Part shown: piece by piece, positions 16,233 to 23,067 of the stretch | How the letters are laid out: every line of letters starts with the position of its first letter | How positions within the stretch are numbered: the first letter of the stretch is position 1 | Assembly: GCA_002404155.1 (NCBI GenBank) | Contig: DHJC01000082.1 | Coordinates: 1-43,576, forward strand | Origin: Chloroflexi bacterium UBA4730 | GTDB lineage: Bacteria; Chloroflexota; Limnocylindria; P2-11E | Direction: 5' to 3' | DNA: 43,576 bases | The notes under the pieces: model-generated | What the model was told of the DNA's origin: nothing | What the model saw: only the letters and a program-made list of their open reading frames with translations | Database searches by the model: none | Made by a program: the position numbers and the translations under genes

Positions 16233-16305
16233 GGGCCGTTAGCTCAGCGGATAGAGCAGCTACCTTCTAAGTAGCGGGTCGAAGGTTCGATTCCTTCACG
16301 GCCTA
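16233..16305 (+). tRNA. tRNA-Arg, anticodon UCU
   Basis: 73-nt cloverleaf. The acceptor GGGCCGT pairs with ACGGCCT (one G-U), the D arm is GCTC/GAGC, and the anticodon stem GCTAC/GTAGC has the loop CTTCTAA, so the anticodon is TCT and reads AGA. The T arm is GAAGG/CCTTC with loop TTCGATT, and the discriminator is A. No CCA is encoded. It decodes a codon that should be rare in so GC-rich a genome. It sits between lpd and the convergent desaturase gene, with no integrase or repeated tRNA end nearby. Confidence 0.97.
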
Positions 16306-16309
16306 CAGG

Positions 16310-17266
16310 TCAACGCGGCAGCGCCCGCTCCTGCTTCGTCGCGCGTCGCTCCTCGAACTTCTTCGCGCTCGCGTCGAGCTTCCCGAGGAACCGCGCCAGG
16401 TTCTCGCGGGCATGCTCGGCCTCGGGATCGAGATCGGTGCGCTCGAACACCCGCCAGTGGCGGAGCAGCGGCCACAGGATCTCGTCGTGATGGATCCGTA
16501 GGTCGTAGATGCCGGCGTCGGCCATCTGCGCGGCCTTGCGGACGAACCCGCTGATGCCCGCCCCGGGCATCTCGAACGTCATGACCTCCTCCGCGATCGC
16601 CTTCACGACCGCGGACGGGTCGACCTCGAGCGCGGCGGCCAGCGCATCGCGGTAGAAGACCATGTGCAGGTTCTCGTCCTGCGCGACGCGGCTCATGATC
16701 CGGTCGGCCACCGGGTCCGCCGAGTAGCGGCCGGTGTTCTGGTGCGACACGCGCGTGGCCAGCTCCTGGAACGACGTGTACGCGAGGCCCCGCAGCGCAC
16801 GCATCGGCCGCCCGTACCCGAGCTGCACCGTCTGCATCCGGCCGCGCTCCAGCATCACCGGATCGATGTTCCGCGTGACGACGAGGTAGTCGCGGATGAC
16901 GATCGCGTGGCGGCCCTCTTCGGCGGTCCAGCGGTGGACCCAGTTCTTCCACGCGCCGTCGCCCTTCTCGAAGATCGCGCGAATGAGGTAGTGGTAGGAG
17001 GGCAGGTTGTCCTCGGTGAGGAGGTTGACCTCGAACGCGGTCTGGGCCACGCCGGTGAGCCGAGGCTGGTCGGGGGTCCACGGCGCCTTGTCGTAGTCGC
17101 GGCCAAGGCTGTACGGGATGTAGTCGTGGGGGAACCATTCCTTCGCGACCGAGAGGTGCCGGTCGACGAGCTTCGCGACGGCGGGCTCGATCTCGGCAAG
17201 GAGCGCCGCCTCGGCGCGGTCGGCGCCATTCAGCGGCACCCGGTCATATTCCCACAGCCATGCCAT
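16310..17266 (-). CDS. Acyl-ACP desaturase (ferritin-like diiron)
   Basis: 318 residues. The diiron ligands are spaced as in plant and mycobacterial acyl-ACP desaturases: TEDNLPSYHYLI near residue 90, EEGRHAIVIRDYL near 125 (E-x-x-H) and DENLHMVFYRDAL near 205 (E-x-x-H). LGRDYDKAPWTP near 53 matches the conserved N-terminal region. It should introduce a double bond into acyl-ACP using a ferredoxin-type donor, altering membrane lipids. It is soluble, with no membrane helix. The start ATG 17266 is only 9 nt from the start of the divergent EamA gene. It is convergent with tRNA-Arg, with a very short gap. Confidence 0.9.
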   Translation of the reverse strand: MAWLWEYDRVPLNGADRAEAALLAEIEPAVAKLVDRHLSVAKEWFPHDYIPYSLGRDYDKAPWTPDQPRLTGVAQTAFEVNLLTEDNLPSYHYLIRAIFEKGDGAWKNWVHRWTAEEGRHAIVIRDYLVVTRNIDPVMLERGRMQTVQLGYGRPMRALRGLAYTSFQELATRVSHQNTGRYSADPVADRIMSRVAQDENLHMVFYRDALAAALEVDPSAVVKAIAEEVMTFEMPGAGISGFVRKAAQMADAGIYDLRIHHDEILWPLLRHWRVFERTDLDPEAEHARENLARFLGKLDASAKKFEERRATKQERALPR

Positions 17267-17275
17267 CCTTATCGA

Positions 17276-18235
17276 ATGATCGACCGGCTCGCCGTCCTGC
17301 TCGTCGCGCTCGCCGCGATGCTCTGGGGCACCGATGCCCTGTTCCGCGCGCCGCTGCTGCAGCACCTCGGCGGCGACCCGGTGCTCCAGGCCACCCAGCT
17401 GGTGACGATGGAGCACATCGTCCTGACGGTCGCGTGCCTGCCGATCATCTGGGCCGCCTGGCGCGAGATCCGCAGGCTGAACGCCGCGCAGTGGCGGGCC
17501 ATCGTCGCCATCGGCGTGGGCGCGTCGGCGCTCGCGACGATCCTGTTCACCATCTCGTTCGGGTACGGGCACTTCATCGAGACCCTGCTGCTCCAGAAGA
17601 CCCAGCCGCTCATCGCGATCCTGCTCGCGAACTTCTGGCTCGGCGAGCGGATCTCGAAGCGGGCGTGGCTCTGGGTGCCGGTCGCGATCGTCGGCGCGTA
17701 CTGCATCGTCATCCCCAACCCGCTCGATCCGCGCGCCGCCTGGGAGGACTTCCACGTGAGCGCCGGGCTGTTCGCCATCGCCGCGGCCGCGCTCTGGGGG
17801 GGGGCCACCGTGTTCGGTCGCTACGCCCTCGCGTCGGTCCGCTTCACCACGCTGACCGCACTCCGGTTCACCACGGCGCTGCCGGCGCTCGTCATCGTGC
17901 TGCTCCTCCTCGGCGGGCCCGCGGCGTTCGGGAACTACCGCTGGACCGACACCCCGCTCTACCTCGCGATCGCGCTCATCCCGGGGCTCTTCCCGATGCT
18001 CCTCTACTACCGCGGCCTCGCGAGCACGCCGGCGTCGCTCGCCACACTGGCCGAGCTCGCGTTCCCGATCACCGGGATCCTGGTGAACGTCTTCTTCGTG
18101 ACCCCGCGGCAGTCGATCAGCGGCTGGCAGCTGACCGGCATTGTGATCCTCACCGGCGCGCTCATCGCCCTCGACTACACGAACGCGAAGCGCCCCGCCA
18201 AACTGGAGCGGGGCGCAGAGGTGGCGCTGACCTAG
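17276..18235 (+). CDS. EamA/DMT-family transporter
   Basis: 319 residues with ten hydrophobic helices in two EamA repeats. The first begins at LVALAAMLWGTDALFR and ends near residue 145 (AIVGAYCIVI). The second starts at LFAIAAAALWGGATVFGRYA and ends with GIVILTGALIALDY. ISFGYGHFIETLLLQKTQPL is the typical helix 3-4 region. DMT carriers export or exchange small metabolites; the substrate is unknown. The C-terminus (NAKRPAKLERGAEV) is charged and cytoplasmic. ATG 17276 is placed at the first Met before helix 1; no Shine-Dalgarno sequence is visible in the 9-nt divergent gap, so the start is less certain than the family. Confidence 0.85.
   Translation: MIDRLAVLLVALAAMLWGTDALFRAPLLQHLGGDPVLQATQLVTMEHIVLTVACLPIIWAAWREIRRLNAAQWRAIVAIGVGASALATILFTISFGYGHFIETLLLQKTQPLIAILLANFWLGERISKRAWLWVPVAIVGAYCIVIPNPLDPRAAWEDFHVSAGLFAIAAAALWGGATVFGRYALASVRFTTLTALRFTTALPALVIVLLLLGGPAAFGNYRWTDTPLYLAIALIPGLFPMLLYYRGLASTPASLATLAELAFPITGILVNVFFVTPRQSISGWQLTGIVILTGALIALDYTNAKRPAKLERGAEVALT
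18190..18216. terminator. GC-rich hairpin at the end of the EamA gene
   Basis: GCGCCCCG (18190-18197) pairs with CGGGGCGC (18209-18216) around an 11-nt loop that could pair further (CCA/TGG). It lies inside the last codons of the EamA gene and just past the stop of the convergent lipoprotein gene, so it may serve mainly the minus strand. Confidence 0.45.
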
Positions 18236-18238
18236 GGC

Positions 18239-18445
18239 CTAGTAGCCGTAATAGTCCTCGGGGGACGCGCTCGGGTCCGCGGTCTTCCCGGGGTTGTACT
18301 GCTTGGGCTCTTCGGTGCCCGCGACGACCGGCGCGGCCGACGGCGGGGTCGAGGTCTTGGGAGCGGCGGCGCCGCCGGAACCTGCGCCACCGCAGGCACC
18401 GAGCGCCGCCGCGAGCAACAGCAGGCTGACGAGCGACTTCCTCAC
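18239..18445 (-). CDS. Small lipoprotein, function unknown
   Basis: 68 residues. The lipoprotein signal KSLVSLLLLAAALGACGG has the lipobox LGAC with Cys at residue 18. The mature part is low-complexity Gly/Ala/Pro/Ser and ends in PSASPEDYYGY. AGGAGG lies 6 nt before GTG 18445, which fixes the start. No domain can be recognised; it could be a small surface or spacer lipoprotein. It is divergent from the Cys-rich membrane protein and convergent with the EamA gene. Confidence 0.7.
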   Translation of the reverse strand: MRKSLVSLLLLAAALGACGGAGSGGAAAPKTSTPPSAAPVVAGTEEPKQYNPGKTADPSASPEDYYGY

Positions 18446-18492
18446 GATGGACCTCCTGATACGGTGGATACGGACGAAGGGGCCGGACGGAT

Positions 18493-18783
18493 ATGGGCAT
18501 CGTCATCCTCGCGACGATCCTGGCGCTTGTCGTCGCCGTTGCGCTGCTGTTCGCGCTCGTTGCCCTCCGCCGGGCCAGCCGGCCGCGGCCCGCGCTGCCC
18601 GAGAACTGCGGCGACTGCGTCTTCATGATCCCACGGGCCAAGGTGTACAAGCGCGAGACCCTCGAGGACGCGGACGGCATCGTCCAGTACCTGTGCCAGC
18701 AGCGCTGGATCGAGATCACGCCGTACTCGCCGCGCTGCGAGCTCGGCAAGAGCAGGACGCGCCTCACGACCGTTCCCGATTAA
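18493..18783 (+). CDS. Single-span membrane protein with conserved Cys cluster
   Basis: 96 residues. The N-terminal helix (GIVILATILALVVAVALLFA) is followed by a basic stretch (RRASRPRP) and a small cytoplasmic domain with ENCGDCVFMIP, then YLCQQRWIEITPYSPRC. The four Cys (C-x-x-C plus two more) could bind zinc or an iron-sulfur cluster. I recognise no named family. It starts 47 nt from the divergent lipoprotein start and ends just before the M20 peptidase gene, whose promoter-like hexamer follows its stop. Confidence 0.6.
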   Translation: MGIVILATILALVVAVALLFALVALRRASRPRPALPENCGDCVFMIPRAKVYKRETLEDADGIVQYLCQQRWIEITPYSPRCELGKSRTRLTTVPD

Positions 18784-18786
18784 GGC

Positions 18787-18792
18787 TATGGT
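18787..18792 (+). promoter_or_regulatory. -10-like hexamer TATGGT upstream of the M20 peptidase
   Basis: TATGGT ends 7 nt before GTG 18800, and no Shine-Dalgarno sequence is present. It contains the earlier in-frame ATG (18788), which argues for GTG 18800 as the real, possibly leaderless, start. Confidence 0.45.
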
Positions 18793-18799
18793 CCGGCCC

Positions 18800-20164
18800 G
18801 TGCCGGATGCGTTCGTCGCTTTCGACGTGCACGTCCGCGCGCGGCAGCAGGAGTACGTCGACGAGCTGTGCGCGCTCGTGCGCCTCCCGACGGTCTCCGC
18901 GCAGCAGTCCGCGATCCAAGAGACCGCGCGGGTCGTCCTTGAGCGCGCGACGCGCGCCGGGTTCGCCGCGACCGCCGAGCGTGTCGCGGGCGGGCCCCCG
19001 ACGATCGTCGGGGAGCAGGGGAGCGGCGCGCGCACGCTGCTCGTCTACGACCACTACGACGTGCAGCCACCCGATCCGCTCGCTGAGTGGACGACCCCGC
19101 CGTTCGAGCCGACGGTGCGCGACGGCCTCCTCTTCGGCCGCGGGACGTCGGACAACAAGGGCAACCTCATGGCCCGCCTGCAGGCGATCGAGGCGTACAA
19201 GGCCGCCGTCGGTCCGCTCCCGCTGAAGGTGCGGGTCCTCTTCGAGGGCGAGGAGGAGATCGGGTCGGAGCACCTGCACGAGTTCGCCCGGACGTACGCC
19301 GACCGCCTCCGCGCCGACGGGTGCATCTGGGAGGCGGGATACAAGGATGCGGCCGGCCGGCCGACGGTGAACCTCGGGCTCAAGGGCATCTGCTACGTCG
19401 ACCTAAAGGTGCGCGGGACGACGCTGGACGCCCATTCCTCCGTCGGCGGCATCGTGCCGAATGCCGCCTGGCGGCTCACCTGGGCCCTCGCCTCGCTGAA
19501 GAACGAACGCGACGAGATCACCGTCGACGGTCTCATGGAGCACGTGCGGCCGCCGAGCGCGGCCGACCTGGCCGTCCTCGAGCGCCTGCCGTTCGACGAG
19601 TCCGGATGGAAGCGCATCCACGGCATCGACGGGTTCGTCGGCGGCCTGCGCGGGACGGCGCTGAAGCAGCGGTACTTCCTCGAGCCGACGTGCACGATCT
19701 GCGGCCTCACCGCGGGCTATCAAGGCGATGGATCGAAGACCGTCCTGCCCGCGGTCGCGAGCGCGAAGGTCGACTTTCGCCTCGTCCCGGACCTCACCCC
19801 TGAGCTCGTGCGCGACCTGCTCCGCACGCACCTGGACACGCGCGGCTTTGGCGACGTCGAGATCACGCCGCACCACGGTGAGCGGCCGTCGCGCTGGCCG
19901 GCGGACACCGACGTCGCGAAAGCCGCCGTGGCCGCGAACCGCGCGGCGTACGGGACCGAGCCGGTCGTGTACCCGCTGATGGCCGGCTCCGGCCCGATGG
20001 CGCAGGTCTGCGATCAGCTCGGCATTCCCGCGGTCGGCTTCGGCTCGGGCAACGCGGGCTCGGCGAACCACGCCCCGAACGAGAACATCGCGATCGCCGA
20101 CTACATCGACCACATCCGCGCGTTCGGCCGCTTCCTGCACGCCTTCGCTGGCAACGCCGTTTGA
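18800..20164 (+). CDS. M20-family metallopeptidase (dipeptidase-like)
   Basis: About 454 residues. The zinc ligands are in place: VYDHYDVQPPDP (His), RGTSDNKGN (bridging Asp), FEGEEEIGSEHL (catalytic Glu and ligand Glu) and SANHAPNENI (C-terminal His). The dimerisation/lid domain is inserted between about 190 and 350. This pattern fits the cytosolic nonspecific dipeptidase/carnosinase-like branch of M20, which splits dipeptides or similar amide substrates. I choose GTG 18800 over ATG 18788 because of the -10-like hexamer between them. The stop overlaps the start of the MFS gene by 4 nt, so the peptidase and carrier are probably co-translated and may share a substrate. Confidence 0.88.
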   Translation: MPDAFVAFDVHVRARQQEYVDELCALVRLPTVSAQQSAIQETARVVLERATRAGFAATAERVAGGPPTIVGEQGSGARTLLVYDHYDVQPPDPLAEWTTPPFEPTVRDGLLFGRGTSDNKGNLMARLQAIEAYKAAVGPLPLKVRVLFEGEEEIGSEHLHEFARTYADRLRADGCIWEAGYKDAAGRPTVNLGLKGICYVDLKVRGTTLDAHSSVGGIVPNAAWRLTWALASLKNERDEITVDGLMEHVRPPSAADLAVLERLPFDESGWKRIHGIDGFVGGLRGTALKQRYFLEPTCTICGLTAGYQGDGSKTVLPAVASAKVDFRLVPDLTPELVRDLLRTHLDTRGFGDVEITPHHGERPSRWPADTDVAKAAVAANRAAYGTEPVVYPLMAGSGPMAQVCDQLGIPAVGFGSGNAGSANHAPNENIAIADYIDHIRAFGRFLHAFAGNAV

Positions 20165-21363
20165 GCGACGGCCGCGCGAAGGCCGGCGGCCGCCGGGCGC
20201 TGCTTATCGTGCTCGGCTTCCTGTCGTTCGCCGCCGTCTACAACGGCCTCGTCATGAGCCCGGTCCTCGAGTCGATCGCGCGGGAGTTCGGGATCTCCAC
20301 CGGCACCGCCGGCCTCGTGGTCGCGGCGTACGGTGCGCCCGGGATCGCCGTCGCCGTCATCGCGGGGCCGTATTCGGATCGGATCGGCCGCAAGCCCTTC
20401 CTGGTCATCGGCCCGTTCGTCATGGGCCTCGCCACGCTCGTGGCCGCGTTCGTGCCCAGCTTCGCGCTGATCGTCGCGGCCCGTATCTGCTCCGGTGTCG
20501 GCAGCGCGGTGATCTTCCCGAACGTGAACGCGACGGTCGCCGACACCTTCCCGTTCCGCGAGCGGGGTAGGGCGATCGCCGCGGTCATCGGGATGAACAC
20601 CATGGCCAGCGTCGCGGGCGTGCCGATCGCGGGCATCGTGGCCGAGGCGACGAGCTGGCGCGTCTCGGTCGGCCTTGTCGGGATCCTCTCGATCGTGGCC
20701 GCGGCGGTGCTGTTCGTTCGCCTGCCACACGCGCAGGGCACGAATCGCGAGACGCGGATCCGCGCCCTCTACGCGCTCATCCTCGGCGACCGCTCGGCCG
20801 TCGCTGCGATCACCTCGAGCTTCCTCGGCGCGCTGTTCTGGTTCACCTGGGCGACGTACCTCGTCGTGTTCTTCCAGCGCGTCTTCGGGCTCAGTGAGGG
20901 TCTCGCGGCCACCGTCGCGCTCACCCAGGGGCTGGGTGTGCTCATCGGGAGCCAGATCGGTGGCCGGCTCGGGGACCGCATCGGCCATCGCCGGATCGTT
21001 GCTGGAAGCGTGGTCATCTCGGGGTTCCTCCTGTTCCTGCAGACGAATCTCGGGTTCCCCCTGGTCGCGACCGCGCTCATCAACCTCGTGCTCTCGTGCG
21101 TGATCGGCGCGCGCTTCGCGACGAACAACGCCCTGATGACGGAGCAGGTGCCCGAGGCGCGCGGGACGATGCTGGCGCTCTCGGCCTCGGTCGCGAGCGT
21201 CGCGATCGTGGTCGGCGCCTCGGTCGGCGGCCTCATGGTCGACGGTCCGGGGTTCGGCGCGCTCGGCACGTTCTGTTTTGCCGTGGCCGCGGGATCAGCG
21301 GTCATCGTGCTGCGATTCGTCCGGGAGGAGCCAATGGACCTCGAGGTGCAGCCGCTCCGTTAG
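20161..21363 (+). CDS. MFS transporter, drug/metabolite DHA1-like
   Basis: 400 residues with twelve predicted helices. Helix 1 begins at LLIVLGFLSFAAVYNGLVM, the MFS signature loop is YSDRIGRKPF near residue 75, and the matching loop in the second half is GGRLGDRIGHRR near 275. The charged cytoplasmic loop between the halves contains HAQGTNRETRIRAL. It is likely a proton-driven exporter or importer of unknown substrate. The TTG start overlaps the M20 stop (TTGA), a typical coupled arrangement. The gap to the KGG gene (21364-21483) holds a regulatory leader. Confidence 0.85.
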   Translation: MSDGRAKAGGRRALLIVLGFLSFAAVYNGLVMSPVLESIAREFGISTGTAGLVVAAYGAPGIAVAVIAGPYSDRIGRKPFLVIGPFVMGLATLVAAFVPSFALIVAARICSGVGSAVIFPNVNATVADTFPFRERGRAIAAVIGMNTMASVAGVPIAGIVAEATSWRVSVGLVGILSIVAAAVLFVRLPHAQGTNRETRIRALYALILGDRSAVAAITSSFLGALFWFTWATYLVVFFQRVFGLSEGLAATVALTQGLGVLIGSQIGGRLGDRIGHRRIVAGSVVISGFLLFLQTNLGFPLVATALINLVLSCVIGARFATNNALMTEQVPEARGTMLALSASVASVAIVVGASVGGLMVDGPGFGALGTFCFAVAAGSAVIVLRFVREEPMDLEVQPLR

Positions 21364-21431
21364 CTGCGACCATTCTTGGTTACGAGACCGTTACCGACCC
21401 GTCATGGTCGAAGCCCGTAACAGGAGGTTTT

Positions 21432-21480
21432 GGGCACGACAAGTGCCCCCTCGCTTCCTCGCTAAGCGAAAGGAGCGAGG
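21432..21480 (+). promoter_or_regulatory. Two stacked hairpins hiding the ribosome-binding site of the KGG gene
   Basis: Hairpin 1: GGGCAC (21432-21437) pairs with GTGCCC (21443-21448). Hairpin 2 follows directly: CCTCGCT (21449-21455) pairs with AGCGAGG (21474-21480), then CC (21457-21458) with GG (21472-21473), then TCGC (21459-21462) with GCGA (21466-21469). The only plausible Shine-Dalgarno sequence, AGGAG (21471-21475), lies inside hairpin 2, about 8 nt before ATG 21484. The geometry is that of a heat- or ligand-opened translational switch. Confidence 0.55.
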
Positions 21481-21483
21481 CCG

Positions 21484-21828
21484 ATGGCAACGCAAGGCAA
21501 GAAGCCTGGTGGCGGGATGACCGTTGCCGAAGCCGGCCGCATGGGCGGCAAGCTCGTCAGCGAGAAGTACGGCGCCGCGTTCTACGAGCGGATCGGCAAG
21601 AAGGGCGGCTCCAGCACCGCTGAGCGCTACGGCCCGGAGTTCTTCGGGAAGATCGGGCGCAAGGGCGGCATGGCCGTCAGCGAGAAGTACGGTGCCGGCC
21701 ACTTCGAGCGGATCGGGCGGCGGGGTGGCCAGAAGGTCGCGTCGCTGATCGAGCGAGCGAAGCAGCTCGAGGAGGCCGACAAGCACCCCGAGCCAGAGGT
21801 CCGGCCCGTGGAGCGCATCGGAGCCTGA
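21484..21828 (+). CDS. KGG-repeat stress-induced protein
   Basis: 114 residues, hydrophilic. About four repeats of roughly 22 residues each end in Gly-Arg/Lys-x-Gly-Gly: GRMGG, GKKGG, GRKGG, GRRGG, with SEKYGAAFYERIG-type spacers between. This is the KGG pattern of the GsiB/con-10 family, small disordered proteins that accumulate during starvation, desiccation or heat. The C-terminal 35 residues are a charged helix (VASLIERAKQLEEADKHPE). The gene has a structured leader that could mask its ribosome site. The trans-sulfuration gene begins 10 nt after its stop. Confidence 0.88.
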   Translation: MATQGKKPGGGMTVAEAGRMGGKLVSEKYGAAFYERIGKKGGSSTAERYGPEFFGKIGRKGGMAVSEKYGAGHFERIGRRGGQKVASLIERAKQLEEADKHPEPEVRPVERIGA

Positions 21829-21838
21829 TACTCCCCGT

Positions 21839-23041
21839 GTGGGGAAGGACCGGAAAGAGCAAGAGCGAATAGGGACGCGGGTCGTACGAACGGCCCGCGT
21901 TCTGCCGTCCGGCGCGGGCACGCCGCTCGTTCCGCCGCTCGTGCAGAGTGTCGCCTTCGACTACGGGTCGATGGCCGAGCAGGATGCGATCTTCGCCAAT
22001 GAGCGGCCCGGCTGGGTGTACGGCCGCTATGGCACCCCGACGACAGCAGCCCTCGAGCGTGCGCTCGCGGATCTCGATGGAGTGGAGGACGCGGTCTGCT
22101 TCGTGTCCGGGATGGCCGCCATCGCGACGCTGTTCGGGGTGGTCATCGCCGAGGGCGGCCGCATCGTCGCCCAGGAGGACACCTACGGCGCGACCCGCGC
22201 GATGCTCGAGCGCTTCGCGGTGGAGCGAACAGCCGACGTCGCGTTCGTCGATCCAACGAACCTCGAGGCGATCGAGCGCGCCCTCACGGAGCGAAAGACG
22301 GCGCTGCTGTACGTCGAATCGATCTCGAACCCGCTCCTGCGGGTCACCGACGTGAGCGCCCTCGCCGATCGCGCGCATGCGGCCGGTACCTTGCTCTGCG
22401 TCGACGCGACCTTCGCGACCCCCGTGCTCTACCGGCCGGCAGGCCTGGGCGCCGACCTGGTACTGCACTCGCTCACGAAATACATCAACGGGCATGGCGA
22501 CGTCATGGGCGGCAGCGTCGGGGGGACGACGGCCGAGGTCGCGAAGCTCCGCGAGCGCGTCATGAGCGATGGCGCGTACCTACCGCCGCACGAGGCGTGG
22601 CTCACGATCCGGGGGATGCGCACGCTCGAGCTTCGCGTGAGCCGCCAGTGCGCCGGCGCCCATGCCCTGGCGACGCATCTTGCCGGCCACCCGAAGGTCG
22701 CGCGCGTCTTCTACCCCGGCCTGCCGTCACATCCGCAGCATCAGCTCGCGTGCGACCAGTACGGCGAGCGGGGCGGGGGAGTCGTGACCTTCGCGCTGAC
22801 GGACGACACGCGCGAGGCGGCCTACCGCTTCCTCGACGCGCTCGAGGTCGCGGCATCCGCGACCACGGTCGGTGACCTGTTCACCGAAGTGCTGCATCCG
22901 GCCACGGCGTCGCACCGGCGTATCGATCCCGCCGAGCGGGCCCGCATGGGCATCACCGACGGCACGGTCCGCGTCTCGGTCGGGATCGAGGACCCGTATG
23001 ACATCGTCGCCGACATCGATCAGGCGCTGGAGAAGGTGTAG
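21839..23041 (+). CDS. Trans-sulfuration-type PLP enzyme (cystathionine gamma-synthase/lyase family)
   Basis: 400 residues, fold-type I PLP enzyme of the Cys/Met-metabolism family. WVYGRYGTPTTAALE near residue 58, FVSGMAAIATLFGV near 90 (phosphate-binding) and LLCVDATFATP near 180 lead to the PLP Lys in HSLTKYINGHGDVMGG (Lys214, nt 22478-22480). The C-terminal VRVSVGIEDPYDIVADID is typical. A second, more standard member lies at 30953, so this one may use another substrate such as an O-acyl-homoserine or methionine. The GTG start lies in a 5-bp hairpin (TCCCC/GGGGA, 21832-21845) and has only a distant GGAG, so coupling with the KGG gene is possible. Confidence 0.85.
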   Translation: MGKDRKEQERIGTRVVRTARVLPSGAGTPLVPPLVQSVAFDYGSMAEQDAIFANERPGWVYGRYGTPTTAALERALADLDGVEDAVCFVSGMAAIATLFGVVIAEGGRIVAQEDTYGATRAMLERFAVERTADVAFVDPTNLEAIERALTERKTALLYVESISNPLLRVTDVSALADRAHAAGTLLCVDATFATPVLYRPAGLGADLVLHSLTKYINGHGDVMGGSVGGTTAEVAKLRERVMSDGAYLPPHEAWLTIRGMRTLELRVSRQCAGAHALATHLAGHPKVARVFYPGLPSHPQHQLACDQYGERGGGVVTFALTDDTREAAYRFLDALEVAASATTVGDLFTEVLHPATASHRRIDPAERARMGITDGTVRVSVGIEDPYDIVADIDQALEKV

Positions 23042-23067
23042 CCGGCGGTCGGGCTCGTTCTCTACCG

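Noticed and set aside
16233..16305. tRNA-Arg as an integration site
   Set aside because: No integrase, no repeat of the tRNA 3' end, and both flanks are housekeeping genes.
21422..21465. Small upstream open frame (TTG 21430 to TAA 21463) after AGGAGG in the KGG leader
   Set aside because: The spacing between AGGAGG and TTG is only 2 nt, too short for normal initiation, and the frame would disrupt the hairpin that better explains the leader. The AGGAGG itself remains unexplained.
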